Source: an uncultured Lachnospiraceae bacterium (GTDB lineage: Bacteria; Bacillota; Clostridia; Lachnospirales; Lachnospiraceae). From it: a DNA stretch of 64,000 nucleotides. The stretch lies in contig CAJUFE010000001.1 of the NCBI GenBank assembly GCA_910585635.1, forward strand, positions 186,001 through 250,000, read 5' to 3'. The notes beneath the pieces were generated by a model that saw only the letters and a list, made by a program, of their open reading frames with translations, was not told the origin of the DNA and did no database searches. The translations under genes and the position numbers were made by a program. Each line of letters starts with the position of its first letter. Positions within the stretch are counted from its first letter, which is position 1. This document shows, one piece after another, positions 7,123-16,587 of this stretch.

Positions 7123-9264
7123 TCAGACATTTTCCAGGGCTGCCGCATGGAGGCTCAGGATATCCAGGATGATGCTGATGTTCCCGTCGCCTAGGATCGT
7201 ACAGCCGGTGATGCCATAATTCTTCAGTTCAAAGCAGTTTAAGAAGGCCGGGAGCGGCTTCACGACTACTTGCTGTTCGCCGATCAGTTCGTCCACGAAC
7301 AGACAGAAGGAACGGTCGCTGGCTTCCACCCACATCAAGATGCCGTCTGCCGGATCGGTGATCTGGGTCTCGATGTTGTAGAACTGGTGGAGACGGATCA
7401 CCGGATAGAAGCTATCCATGCGCTCCACCATCTCATTGCCGTTCTCATCACGGATGATCTCATCGGCCGTCACCTTGAAGGACTGGCGGATGTTAGCGAT
7501 CGGGATGGTGAAGATGGAATCGCCTACGGTCACCTTCATGCCGTCCATGATCGCTAAGGTCAGCGGGATCTTCATGGTGAAGGTGGTCCCCTGGCCCAGC
7601 TCGCTGGTGAGGGCGACCACGCCGCCTACCGCTTCTACGTTCTTCTTCACCACGTCCATGCCGACCCCTCGTCCGGAGAACTCCGTGACGGCCTGGTTGG
7701 TGGAGAAGCCCGGCAGCATGACGAGACCTAAGGCTTCCTTTTTCGTATATTCACTTTCCGGTTTGGTGAGGATCCCTTTATCCCGGGCTTTGGCTAAGAG
7801 CTTATCAGGATCCATGCCCGCGCCGTCATCGGTGATAGAGATGATCACCTCGCTGCTGGTGTGGGAGGCGGACAGGATGACCTCGCCCTGGGGATCCTTC
7901 CCGGCATCCAGACGATCTTGGACATTCTCCTCGATCCCGTGATCCACCGCGTTGCGGACCATGTGCATGATCGGATCTTGGATGCTGTCCACGATGGTCT
8001 TATCCACTTCGGTGTCCTCGCCCACTAAGGTGAGGCGCACATCCTTGCCCAGCTTCTGCTTCATATCCCGGACGATACGGGTCATCTTCTGGAACACGCC
8101 GGAGATGGGGACCATCCGCAGGGACATGGCGATATCCTGGAGGTCGTCGGTCAGCTTGCGCAGCTGACGGGCGGATTTCATGAAATTGTCGTAAGCGTCC
8201 CGGTGCAGCTGGTTCAGCTCCGGGGAGGAGGTCACCATGGATTCGGTGATCACGATCTCGCCTACGATATCCATCAGGCTGTTGAGCTTCATCAGGTTCA
8301 CGCTGATCAGGTTCTGCTTGACCGGCGCGTTAGGGGCCTGCTTTGGCGGAGCCGCAGCGGGCTTTTGTGCGGGTTTTTCCGGGCTGGAGGCGGGAGCGGT
8401 CTCCTGGGCCTGCTTCGGCGCGGCTGAAGCTTCTTCCGCGGCCTGGGCTTCTGCCTGGGCCTGGGCTTTCAGCGCGGCCACGTCCACCAGCTCATAGGAA
8501 TGGATATGGTTCTGGGTCTGCAAGACATCGGAGGCCTTGTTGGCAGACCCCATATCCTCGAAGGCGATATAAAAGCCGTCCTCGATGATCGTGGAGCAGG
8601 TCTCCGAGTTCATCTCCATATTTTCCGGATAATAGCGGAGCTCTAAGCCGCATTCCTTTAAGGCGTTCACGATCATGAAGGCGCGCAGGTTCTCCATGCC
8701 CACGCCTTCTTCCAAGAACACATGGAGGAAGGAGACGGCCTTCTCGTCATCCGGCAGGCTGGAGGGAAGGGCGGACGGAGCGGCAGGTTCTGCCGGCTTG
8801 CCGGTATCCTCCTTGGCCGGAGCAGGCGGGGCGGCTGCCGGTCCTTCTCCGGCGCCGCTGATCTTCTTCAAGTAGCCGTTGATCTCGGCGGCGAAGGAAT
8901 CCATGTCTGTATCTACGGGCTCCCCGTTCTCCACCTTTTCCACCTGTCCGCGCAGATAATCCTCCGAACGGAACATCAGGTTGAAAAGCTCCTTTTTGTG
9001 TGCGGGATCCATGGTGTCGATCCCATTTTCACGGATATAGAAGAACAGATCTTCTATATGATGGGAGATACTTGCCAGGGAGCCGAATTCCATCATGGCA
9101 GAGGAGCCTTTGATGGTGTGCATGATGCGGAAGATCTCATTCACATCATCGACTGAAAGATCGCCCAGCTTCTCGTCGGCCACCAACATCTCGTCCAGCC
9201 GGTCCAGAAGGGAATTTGTTTCAAAGAGGTATGTGTCGAGCATACTTTCCATACCATTATCCAT
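7123..9264 (-). CDS. cheA: Chemotaxis histidine kinase CheA
   Basis: CheA is the cytoplasmic kinase of chemotaxis, autophosphorylating and passing phosphate to CheY and CheB. From start ATG 9264 (AGGTGG nine bases upstream) the product has 713 residues: HPt domain with phospho-acceptor H49 in IMHTIKGSSA, a P2-like region, an Ala/Pro/Gln-rich linker, the dimerisation domain, the ATPase domain with the N-box MVRNAVDHGIE and G-boxes DDGAGMD and GRGVGMDVV, and a C-terminal CheW-like domain. It is first in the cheA-W-R-B operon. No cheY, cheC or cheD is in the window, so the response regulator that reaches the motor is encoded elsewhere. Confidence 0.95.
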   Translation of the reverse strand: MDNGMESMLDTYLFETNSLLDRLDEMLVADEKLGDLSVDDVNEIFRIMHTIKGSSAMMEFGSLASISHHIEDLFFYIRENGIDTMDPAHKKELFNLMFRSEDYLRGQVEKVENGEPVDTDMDSFAAEINGYLKKISGAGEGPAAAPPAPAKEDTGKPAEPAAPSALPSSLPDDEKAVSFLHVFLEEGVGMENLRAFMIVNALKECGLELRYYPENMEMNSETCSTIIEDGFYIAFEDMGSANKASDVLQTQNHIHSYELVDVAALKAQAQAEAQAAEEASAAPKQAQETAPASSPEKPAQKPAAAPPKQAPNAPVKQNLISVNLMKLNSLMDIVGEIVITESMVTSSPELNQLHRDAYDNFMKSARQLRKLTDDLQDIAMSLRMVPISGVFQKMTRIVRDMKQKLGKDVRLTLVGEDTEVDKTIVDSIQDPIMHMVRNAVDHGIEENVQDRLDAGKDPQGEVILSASHTSSEVIISITDDGAGMDPDKLLAKARDKGILTKPESEYTKKEALGLVMLPGFSTNQAVTEFSGRGVGMDVVKKNVEAVGGVVALTSELGQGTTFTMKIPLTLAIMDGMKVTVGDSIFTIPIANIRQSFKVTADEIIRDENGNEMVERMDSFYPVIRLHQFYNIETQITDPADGILMWVEASDRSFCLFVDELIGEQQVVVKPLPAFLNCFELKNYGITGCTILGDGNISIILDILSLHAAALENV

Positions 9265-9710
9265 TCTATTACACCACCTATCTCTTTTGATATCGCATGA
9301 TAAAGATCGGTCTATCATATAGCAGACCATAACATACTGAACCATATATCGACGGAAAATGAAGATCGTTAAGTCTTTGAGGACTTATTTTTAGTGGGAA
9401 CGGCGTTTTTTTTTCATGCCTCAGGCCCTGGGATAGGTCAAAAATGGGGATAAAAGGGAAAAAATAGCGGCGGACAGGCAGACAGATCCTGCCCTCTGGC
9501 CGCGGGAGCGGATAGAGAAAAGTGGTTGGATGAGGGGGATGATCAAGAAAAATAAAAAAAATAAAAAAATCCATATGAGACATATTATGATCCATAAAAA
9601 AGCGTCGAAATAGATAAGAGTGACAGAATTACTATGCCTTTCCTTTGAGAGACTGCATCGACAGTATCCGTCGCGGGAAGGAGAAGGCCCAATTCAAGGA
9701 GGAGCGGCAA
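9265..9710. other. Divergent intergenic region between cheA and the first chemoreceptor
   Basis: About 446 bases between two divergent translation starts. It must hold promoters for the che operon and for the receptor genes. The stretch from 9540 to 9620 is AT-rich, but I cannot fix a promoter with confidence. A short dyad (TAAGTC/GACTTA around 9370-9387) followed by T is visible. The open frame on the minus strand (9278-9595) has no family resemblance or ribosome site and is not called. Confidence 0.5.
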
Positions 9711-11504
9711 ATGAGGAATTTAAGTGTCAGCAAAAAGTTTATCGTGTCATTTGGCACCATCCTGGTACTGTTCTTAGTGTCTGTGGTCGGCGCTGGCATC
9801 GGCATCACCACGGCCAAATCCAGTTATCAGAAATTTTATGAGCAAAACTACAAGACCCTGTCCGGCGTCTATGAGATCCGCGTCTGGTTCCAGAGAGCGG
9901 TGAAGGAACTGCTGATGGGGGCTCTGGCGGATAACACGAACGATATCCAGGGGCATCTGCAGGAAGTGGATAACTATGTGTCCAATATCCAGGAGCAGCT
10001 CCAGAAGACCTATTCCAGCTACGACGGTGACGTGACCCTGATCCGGGAGTTCGAGTCTAAGATGAACAGCGGCGAGTCTTTGCGCAGCGAGATCACCCAG
10101 TACATCCGCGAGGCCACCGAGGAGTCAGATGCCAAGGCCCTGGATCTTTTGGTGGATGAGTATAACCCGCTGGTGGAAGAGTGCGTGAGCAGCCTGCTCA
10201 ACGGCTTCAACCAGATGGAGCAGACGAACCAGAAGCAGTATGATAACGCGATCCTGACCATCAATGTCCTGCTCGGCATCTCGGTGGCGATCGCGGCAGT
10301 GGCGTTCATCATCACCTGTGTGATCGCCCTCAACCTGACGGGGAACATCCTGACCCCGGTCAAGAAGATCGAGGATGCCATGAGCGAGGTGGTGAAGGGG
10401 AACCTTTCCGTCAACGTGGACTACGATGCTAAGGATGAGTTCGGCAGCATGGCCACCAGCACCCAGGCACTGACCAGCGGCTTAGCCCGCATCATCAAGG
10501 ATATCGAGATCTGTCTGAGCGCGATCGCCGGCGGGGACCTTACGGTCATCTCTTCTGACCGCGGCATGTACGTAGGCGATTATTCGAAGATCTTAGAGGC
10601 CATGAAGGGGATCAAGACCAGCTTTAACAATACGCTCACTACCTTGAACCAGTCTGCGGACCAGGTTTCCTCCGGTTCGGATCAGGTATCCTCCGGAGCC
10701 CAGGCTCTGTCCCAGGGCGCTACGGAGCAGGCTTCATCGGTAGAAGAGCTGGCGGCTTCGATCAATGAGATCTCCAGCAACATCAACCGTAATGCGGAGA
10801 GCGCACAGGAGGCCAGCAAGAAGTCGGTGGCAGTGGGCGAGGAGGCCGGTGAGAGCAACCGCCGGATGCATGATATGCTCCAGGCTATGGCTGACATCAA
10901 TGCTTCCTCCGGTGAGATCGGAAAGATCATCAAGACGATCGAGGATATCGCTTTCCAGACCAATATCCTGGCATTGAACGCAGCTGTGGAGGCAGCCAGG
11001 GCAGGCGCCGCAGGCAAGGGCTTTGCTGTGGTGGCCGATGAGGTCCGTAACCTTGCCAGCAAATCGGCAGAGGCATCCAAGAATACAGCCGTCCTGATCG
11101 AGAATTCCCTGAGCGCAGTGGAGAATGGTAAGAAGATCGCAGATGAGACCGCAAAATCTCTGGAGCTGGTGATGACCGGCATCGAGGAGGCCACCACGAT
11201 GATGGATCAGATCGCAAAGGCTTCTACCGAGCAGGCGGAGGCGATCACCCAGATCACCGTGGGTATCGATCAGATCTCCAGTGTGGTCCAGACCAATTCC
11301 GCTACAGCTGAGGAGAGCGCAGCCTCCAGCGAGGAGCTGTCAGGACAGGCACAGATCTTAAAGGAACTGGTGAGGAGGTTCAAGCTGGAAGGCAGCGCGT
11401 CTTCTGCACCGGCGATGCAGTTCTCCAGCTCATCCCCGGCGCTGGACTATGGGGTACCGGACAGTGGGATGATGATGAGCTCTTATGGCAGCGATAAATA
11501 TTGA
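9711..11504 (+). CDS. Methyl-accepting chemotaxis protein
   Basis: A transmembrane chemoreceptor of 597 residues. Start ATG 9711 has AAGGAGG eight bases upstream. Order: TM1 (about 10-33), a helical extracytoplasmic sensor region (to about 185), TM2 (ILTINVLLGISVAIAAVAF region), HAMP linker, and the cytoplasmic signalling domain with the highly conserved tip (IAFQTNILALNAAVEAARAG). Methylation helices flank it. The sensor is of the four-helix-bundle kind, so the ligand cannot be guessed. First of three receptor genes in a row on the plus strand, divergent from the che operon. Confidence 0.93.
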   Translation: MRNLSVSKKFIVSFGTILVLFLVSVVGAGIGITTAKSSYQKFYEQNYKTLSGVYEIRVWFQRAVKELLMGALADNTNDIQGHLQEVDNYVSNIQEQLQKTYSSYDGDVTLIREFESKMNSGESLRSEITQYIREATEESDAKALDLLVDEYNPLVEECVSSLLNGFNQMEQTNQKQYDNAILTINVLLGISVAIAAVAFIITCVIALNLTGNILTPVKKIEDAMSEVVKGNLSVNVDYDAKDEFGSMATSTQALTSGLARIIKDIEICLSAIAGGDLTVISSDRGMYVGDYSKILEAMKGIKTSFNNTLTTLNQSADQVSSGSDQVSSGAQALSQGATEQASSVEELAASINEISSNINRNAESAQEASKKSVAVGEEAGESNRRMHDMLQAMADINASSGEIGKIIKTIEDIAFQTNILALNAAVEAARAGAAGKGFAVVADEVRNLASKSAEASKNTAVLIENSLSAVENGKKIADETAKSLELVMTGIEEATTMMDQIAKASTEQAEAITQITVGIDQISSVVQTNSATAEESAASSEELSGQAQILKELVRRFKLEGSASSAPAMQFSSSSPALDYGVPDSGMMMSSYGSDKY

Positions 11505-11544
11505 TGTAGCAAGTAAAGCGGATCGATATGGCCGCTAGATGTGG

Positions 11545-11579
11545 CCGGCGGCCGCAGGGTACTGCCTTGCGGCCGCCGG
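11545..11579. other. GC-rich hairpin between receptor genes
   Basis: CCGGCGGCCGCA at 11545-11556 pairs perfectly with 11568-11579 across an 11-base loop, and weaker GGCC/GGCC pairing extends it outward. A second dyad (TCGGCATAC with GTATGCCGA, about 11611-11638) follows, then T-rich sequence just before the ribosome site of the next receptor. Together they could act as a partial terminator or attenuator between the first two receptor genes. Confidence 0.55.
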
Positions 11580-11668
11580 TCCAGGCCATCGTGCCGTTCC
11601 AGTCGGCATACGGCGGGGGTCATCCTCGTGTATGCCGACCTGTTTTGCTTTTTGAAAGGAGAAGATCG

Positions 11669-13327
11669 ATGAAGCGCAGCATAAAGCAGGAAGTATTGAT
11701 ACGTATAGCTCTTATCTTCGTCGTCGTGATCATCAGTGGCCTGGTGATCATCAGTGGCATGAAAAGGATCAGGAGATACAGTGTCTCCACCGATCAGGCG
11801 ACAAAGATCCATTCGCTGGTCCTGACAGCAGAAAGAGCCCATTACGGGTGGGTCGAGGGTCTGTGCTCGGCTATCGCCCTGGGTACGGAATTTACCGGCA
11901 GCACGGACTACCAGGGGTGTGTCCTGGGCAAGTGGTTATATGGCCCAGAGATGGCCCAGGTGGAGGACAGTGAGATCCTGCGGCTCACAGAAGAGATGAA
12001 GCCGATCCATCAGGCGATCCATCAATCTGCCCAGACGATCCTGGAGATGAGCAAGACCGACCTTGAGCAGGCAAAAGAGATGTATCTGAACGATACCAGA
12101 GCCAATGTCGATAAGCTGGTGGTGCTCCTGGATCAGGTGGGGGAGATCACACAGCAGCAGATGGATGACAACCAGGCCGGATTATCCCGGGCGGTCACCA
12201 GCACGGAGGTGATCTCGGTGGTCACGGTCCTGGTGATCATCATCGCCAGCGTTCTCCTCATGCTGTATGTGCTGAAGGGGATCGTGGCGCCGATCCAGGT
12301 CATCACCGAGTCCAGCCGGAACTTAGCTGCCGGTAAGCTGGATTTCCAGATCGATGTGGACAGCCAGAACGAGATCGGGGATCTGGCCTCCAGCCTGAAC
12401 CTGTCCGTGAGGAACTTAAAGCTCTATATCTCCGATATCCAGAAGGTCCTGGAGGGGATCGCTGCCGGGGATCTGAAGAGCAAGAGCGATATCCAGTATG
12501 TGGGTGATTTTGTCGATATCCAGAAGGCGATCGAGACGATCGACAGTGAGCTGAGCATGACCATGGAGCAGATCCAGGCTTCGGCCAGCCAGGTGGATTC
12601 CGGCTCTAACCAGGTGGCTATCGGAGCCCAGAGCCTGGCCCAGGGTTCTACCGAGCAGGCTTCAGAGGTAGATAACCTGCTGCACATGATCGAGCAGGTC
12701 ACAGAAAAGATCAATGACAATGCCAAGAGCGCGGCGGTCACCACCGTTGAGGCAGATAAGGTGGGCGAGCAGATGAACCTGTGCAGCGGCCAGATGGAAG
12801 AGATGGCGAAAGCGATGCAGGAGATCAGCGCCTGCTCCGGCGAGATCGGGAAGATCGTCAAGACGATCGACGATATCGCCTTCCAGACCAATATCCTGGC
12901 GCTGAACGCGGCTGTGGAAGCGGCTCGGGCAGGGAGCGCAGGCAAAGGCTTCGCGGTGGTGGCCGATGAGGTGCGCAACCTGGCGGCTAAGAGCGCGGAC
13001 GCCGTGAAGGAGACCACAGAGCTGATCGAGAGGACTCTCCAGACGGTAGATACCGGTTCCCGTTTATCCGGGATCGCGCAGGAGTCCTTAGGGTCTGTGG
13101 TGGCCGGTGCTCAGAAGGTGACCAGTGAGATCAAGGAGATCTCCCAGGCTTCCCAGGAGCAGGAGCGGGCGATCAATAATATCAAGGACAGCATCACCCA
13201 GATCTCTACGGTGATCCAGTCCAACTCGGCTACATCAGAGGAGAGTGCGGCGGCCAGTGAAGAGCTTGCCGGCCAGGCGCAGGTCCTCAAAGGACTGATC
13301 GGAAAGTTCCAGTTACAGTCCAGATAA
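11669..13327 (+). CDS. Chemoreceptor with CZB-like zinc-binding sensor
   Basis: A 552-residue receptor starting at ATG 11669 (GAAAGGAG upstream). After TM1 (about 9-29) the sensor region has AHYGWVEGL, then GCVLGKWLYG, then PIHQAIHQ, matching the His...Cys-x-Leu-Gly-Lys-Trp...His-x3-His signature of the chemoreceptor zinc-binding (CZB) fold. TM2 (about 180-203), HAMP and a complete signalling domain follow. CZB domains are more often cytoplasmic at the C-terminus; here the module lies between the membrane segments, so it should face outside. Known CZB proteins bind zinc and respond to oxidants such as hypochlorous acid; that role is an inference here. Confidence 0.88.
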   Translation: MKRSIKQEVLIRIALIFVVVIISGLVIISGMKRIRRYSVSTDQATKIHSLVLTAERAHYGWVEGLCSAIALGTEFTGSTDYQGCVLGKWLYGPEMAQVEDSEILRLTEEMKPIHQAIHQSAQTILEMSKTDLEQAKEMYLNDTRANVDKLVVLLDQVGEITQQQMDDNQAGLSRAVTSTEVISVVTVLVIIIASVLLMLYVLKGIVAPIQVITESSRNLAAGKLDFQIDVDSQNEIGDLASSLNLSVRNLKLYISDIQKVLEGIAAGDLKSKSDIQYVGDFVDIQKAIETIDSELSMTMEQIQASASQVDSGSNQVAIGAQSLAQGSTEQASEVDNLLHMIEQVTEKINDNAKSAAVTTVEADKVGEQMNLCSGQMEEMAKAMQEISACSGEIGKIVKTIDDIAFQTNILALNAAVEAARAGSAGKGFAVVADEVRNLAAKSADAVKETTELIERTLQTVDTGSRLSGIAQESLGSVVAGAQKVTSEIKEISQASQEQERAINNIKDSITQISTVIQSNSATSEESAAASEELAGQAQVLKGLIGKFQLQSR

Positions 13328-13353
13328 AACGATTTTTGGAGGTATAGAGGAGG

Positions 13354-15048
13354 ATGTTGGAAAAGATCAAAAATATGAAGATAGGTGTGAAACTTTATCT
13401 GCTGGTGGGCGTCGCCTTGGCGGGTATGTTCATGATCGGGGTCATGTCTATCCTGCAGATGGGGCGGATCGAGCGGACAGCGATGCAGATCGCGGAAGAA
13501 TGGCTCCCAGGGCTCACTTCCTCGAATGAGATGCGCACATCATTGTCCAATGTCCGGTTGAATGAATTGGGCTATGTGACGGCGGCGTCCCCGGAGGTGG
13601 CGCAGAACAGCCAAGACTATGTGACCAAAGAGATCGGTGGGATGGATCAGAAGATCTCAGCCTATACGTCCTATATCTGCGATGCGGAAGAACAGAAGAT
13701 CTACGAGACACTGCAGAGCGCCTGGTCAGCATATAAGCAGATCGACAGCCAGGTGATGCGTCTGGCTGGGGAGGGAAAGACAGAAGAGGCCCAGGCCCTT
13801 TTAGATGGTGATGGTGCTTCTGCATATAACGCGGTGAGTGCTGCTTTGACCGATCTGGTGGTGGCAAACGGAAAGGGCAGTGAGTCTTCGTATAATGAAG
13901 GCACCCGCACCTATACCAGTGCGATCGTCAGTCAGATCATGACGATGGTGGTCGTGGCGGCGATCGGCTTGTTCTTCTCCTTTGCGATCATCAAGTGCAT
14001 CCGCCAGCCAGTGCTGGAGATCGCGGACGCCGCAGTGGAGATGGCGAAGGGAAGGCTGGATGTGGCGATCGGCTATCAGTCGAAGGATGAGCTTGGTGTC
14101 CTGGCGGATCAGTTCCGGGAAGTGGTCCGCAAGATCGGGGCGATCTTTGACGATGAGAATAAGTTTTTGGCTAAGATGGCAGATGGGGATCTGACCGTCG
14201 ATTCGATCTGTGAGCAGGAGTACATCGGCGATTTCCATCAGGTGCTGGTATCCTTTAGGACGATCGCCGAGCGGATGAACGCGGCCATGACCCGGATCAG
14301 CGGGAGCAGCGACCAGGTATCCAGCAGCGCGGACCAGGTGTCCAGCGGCGCACAGGCTCTTTCCCAGGGAGCCACTGAACAGGCCAGCTCGATCGAGGAA
14401 CTGGCGGCTACGATCGCAGAGATCTCGGAACAGATCAAAGAGAATGCGGCCAGTGCAGACCATGCCAATGAGAAGGTCAGTGCCGTAGGTGACGAGATGA
14501 ACCTGAGCAATACCAAGATGCAGGATATGATCCAGGCCATGGAGGAGATCAGCAACAGTTCCCATGAGATCGGAAAGATCATCAAGACCATAGAAGACAT
14601 CGCCTTCCAGACGAATATCCTGGCTCTGAACGCGGCGGTGGAGGCGGCCCGGGCAGGCAGCGCCGGTAAGGGCTTTGCGGTGGTAGCGGATGAGGTGCGC
14701 AACCTGGCCAGCAAGAGCGCGGAGGCCTCCAAGAACACAGCCGCACTGATCGAACATTCCATCCGGGCTGTGGAGAACGGCACCCGTATCGCAGATGAGA
14801 CCGCACAGTCTCTCCTCCATGCGGTGGATGGAGCCAAGGAGGTCACGGTCCTGGTAGATAAGATCTCGGAGGCCAGCAGTGTACAGTCTGCTTCGATCGT
14901 CCAGATCACCCAGGGGATCGATCAGATCTCCAGCGTGGTCCAGACCAACTCGGCTACTGCCCAGGAGAGCGCGGCAGCCAGTGAAGAGCTGTCCAGCCAG
15001 GCGCAGCTCATGAAAGAGCAGGTGGGCAGGTTTAAGCTGAAAGGCTAA
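13354..15048 (+). CDS. Methyl-accepting chemotaxis protein, 4HB sensor
   Basis: A 564-residue receptor 26 bases after the previous one, so probably co-transcribed. TM1 (about 12-33), a four-helix-bundle sensor with the typical EEWLPGLTSSNEMRTSLSNV start (4HB_MCP-like), TM2 (SAIVSQIMTMVVVAAIGLFF, about 187-210), HAMP and a full signalling domain with the conserved hairpin tip. Start at 13354 has GGAGG eleven bases upstream plus a second GAGGAGG directly abutting the ATG. Its methylation and tip regions closely resemble those of the first receptor, suggesting paralogues that share CheA/CheW arrays. Confidence 0.92.
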   Translation: MLEKIKNMKIGVKLYLLVGVALAGMFMIGVMSILQMGRIERTAMQIAEEWLPGLTSSNEMRTSLSNVRLNELGYVTAASPEVAQNSQDYVTKEIGGMDQKISAYTSYICDAEEQKIYETLQSAWSAYKQIDSQVMRLAGEGKTEEAQALLDGDGASAYNAVSAALTDLVVANGKGSESSYNEGTRTYTSAIVSQIMTMVVVAAIGLFFSFAIIKCIRQPVLEIADAAVEMAKGRLDVAIGYQSKDELGVLADQFREVVRKIGAIFDDENKFLAKMADGDLTVDSICEQEYIGDFHQVLVSFRTIAERMNAAMTRISGSSDQVSSSADQVSSGAQALSQGATEQASSIEELAATIAEISEQIKENAASADHANEKVSAVGDEMNLSNTKMQDMIQAMEEISNSSHEIGKIIKTIEDIAFQTNILALNAAVEAARAGSAGKGFAVVADEVRNLASKSAEASKNTAALIEHSIRAVENGTRIADETAQSLLHAVDGAKEVTVLVDKISEASSVQSASIVQITQGIDQISSVVQTNSATAQESAAASEELSSQAQLMKEQVGRFKLKG

Positions 15049-15103
15049 ACTTTTGTGTGTCCGGCAGCCGACTTCCAAGGGCCTATGGAGGGCCTGGAGC
15101 GAT

Positions 15104-16384
15104 ATGATCGAAAAGATGATGATCTGGAGCGTTCTGAGCAGGACGCTCCAGTTTTTAAATGTATGTGCGATCTATTACGTGGTCCAGCTGGGGAAATGCG
15201 CCATGCTCTCTGCGGTGGTCCTGGCGGTCATCCTGCTGGCACGAAAAAGCCTGTTCCGGCAGACGGTCTTTTTAAAGGGTGAGCTGTGGCTCCTTTTAGT
15301 CCCGGTACTATTTATAGGAAAGCTCCGCTTTTTCTATGAGACCAGGATGGGAGTGCGGCTGTTTTTGTGGTGGGATCAGCTCTGCATGCGGCAGCCCTGG
15401 CTGTGCTGGCTGTATCTGGCCGGGATCTTTGTATCGGCGTGGCGCTTATGGAGCAGGCAGAGGCGGATGGATGCGCTGGTGTCGGCGATGGCTAAGAGAG
15501 AGGTGGCCGGTACGCAGGTGTATGTGGACCCGCTGCCGGTCACGCCCTTTACGACTGGCCTGTTCCGTCCAAGGATCGTGCTGCCGCAGCTTTTCCTGGA
15601 GCAGTGTACACAAGAGGAGATGGAGCTGGTGCTCCTCCATGAGAAGCTCCATATCCGGTCCGGCCATCTGGCGGCGCTCTTTTTGTGGGATGTGGGCCGT
15701 GTGGTCCTCTGGCCTGTGCTGTCCCCGGCCTTCCTTATGGGTCTTTTACAGGAGGATCTGGAGGAGATGTGCGATAAGTCCGTGCTCCGCCAAAGCGGGA
15801 CCGGCAGGGCTGCTTATGGGAACCTGCTCCTAAAGAGCATCCTTCTCCTCCAGGAAGCGGATGGGGCCTCCTTTCATGCACCGGCCGCCTTTACCGGAGA
15901 TCTGGCTTACCGGCGCATAGAGGCGAGGATCCAGAAGATCCTCCGCTATCGTCCCTACAAGCGGGGCTTGGCAAGGCTATCCGGTCTGACCGCGGTCGTC
16001 ACCACCATAGGGGTGGTCGGTCTGGTGGGAAGCCTTTCCTACGCCCGGTGCAACCCTATGGATGGGGTCACCTTGTGGGACTTAGACACGGTAGAGTGTA
16101 TCGTGGAGGACGACACCTTGCTGGATGAGGTGGTCCATTATGACGATCATTGCGTATATGTGGATACCGGCGCATTACGGGAGGTGGTGGACGTAGATGC
16201 CTATGAAGGGCACGAGGTGGTCTTCGTCTTCGGAGGCTTCTATAAGCTGCCGGGCATAGGCGGCTGCTGCGATGGGGCGTACATCAATATGAGAGAGCTG
16301 ACAGGCGGGCAGGCGGAGGGGATCTGCCAGATCCCGTATGAGCGTGTCTTTGATCTGTGGGCCTGGGTCTTTGCGCGGATCTAA
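15104..16384 (+). CDS. M56-family (BlaR1-like) membrane metallopeptidase
   Basis: The 426-residue protein has several N-terminal membrane segments and, at about residues 175-190, VLLHEKLHIRSGH, an HExxH zinc site typical of M56 peptidases such as BlaR1 and MecR1. A further membrane segment near residue 310 leads to a cysteine-containing extracytoplasmic tail of about 110 residues that does not look like a penicillin-binding sensor. I start at ATG 15104, preceded by GGAG. No BlaI/MecI-type repressor is next to it, unlike classical beta-lactam sensing pairs, so its signal and target are unknown. Confidence 0.82.
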   Translation: MIEKMMIWSVLSRTLQFLNVCAIYYVVQLGKCAMLSAVVLAVILLARKSLFRQTVFLKGELWLLLVPVLFIGKLRFFYETRMGVRLFLWWDQLCMRQPWLCWLYLAGIFVSAWRLWSRQRRMDALVSAMAKREVAGTQVYVDPLPVTPFTTGLFRPRIVLPQLFLEQCTQEEMELVLLHEKLHIRSGHLAALFLWDVGRVVLWPVLSPAFLMGLLQEDLEEMCDKSVLRQSGTGRAAYGNLLLKSILLLQEADGASFHAPAAFTGDLAYRRIEARIQKILRYRPYKRGLARLSGLTAVVTTIGVVGLVGSLSYARCNPMDGVTLWDLDTVECIVEDDTLLDEVVHYDDHCVYVDTGALREVVDVDAYEGHEVVFVFGGFYKLPGIGGCCDGAYINMRELTGGQAEGICQIPYERVFDLWAWVFARI

Positions 16385-16506
16385 GACCTCTTTCGGAGCG
16401 GATCTTTTGCATCATCCCTATGAAATACGACGCTTTGGCGTGGATGTGAAAAGCAGATCGATAGGGATCAATATCCACAAAATTTTTCCTGATCATCCCA
16501 CATCTA

Positions 16507-16535
16507 TTGACAGATCGACAAAAATATGTTAATCT
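16507..16535 (+). promoter_or_regulatory. Promoter of the DASS transporter gene
   Basis: TTGACA at 16507-16512, 17-base spacer, then TAATCT at 16530-16535. The -10 is only a fair match, but the operator directly downstream supports the placement. Confidence 0.55.
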
Positions 16536-16542
16536 ACATTCA

Positions 16543-16560
16543 AGGTCGGTCGAACGACCT
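16543..16560. promoter_or_regulatory. Operator A, TetR-type 18-bp dyad
   Basis: AGGTCGGTCGAACGACCT. Its reverse complement differs at one position from the site at 19178-19195 upstream of the molybdenum hydroxylase operon. It lies just downstream of the predicted -10, where a repressor would block transcription start. Confidence 0.75.
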
Positions 16561-16587
16561 ACAACAATAAGAAAGGGGTGTAACATT

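Noticed and set aside
9278..9595. 105-codon minus-strand frame upstream of cheA
   Set aside because: Low-complexity translation, no ribosome site and no family resemblance. It lies in the divergent promoter region.
9590..9625. Possible flagellar sigma (SigD) promoter before the first chemoreceptor
   Set aside because: TAAA is present, but the spacing and the -10 do not fit the TAAA-N15-GCCGATAA consensus.
9346..9710. Cyclic-di-GMP (GEMM-type) riboswitch before the chemoreceptor
   Set aside because: Such riboswitches often precede motility genes, but the conserved core and tetraloop-receptor elements were not found.
13801..15078. 425-codon minus-strand frame over the third chemoreceptor
   Set aside because: Long only because of the biased codon use of the receptor gene on the other strand; no coding features.
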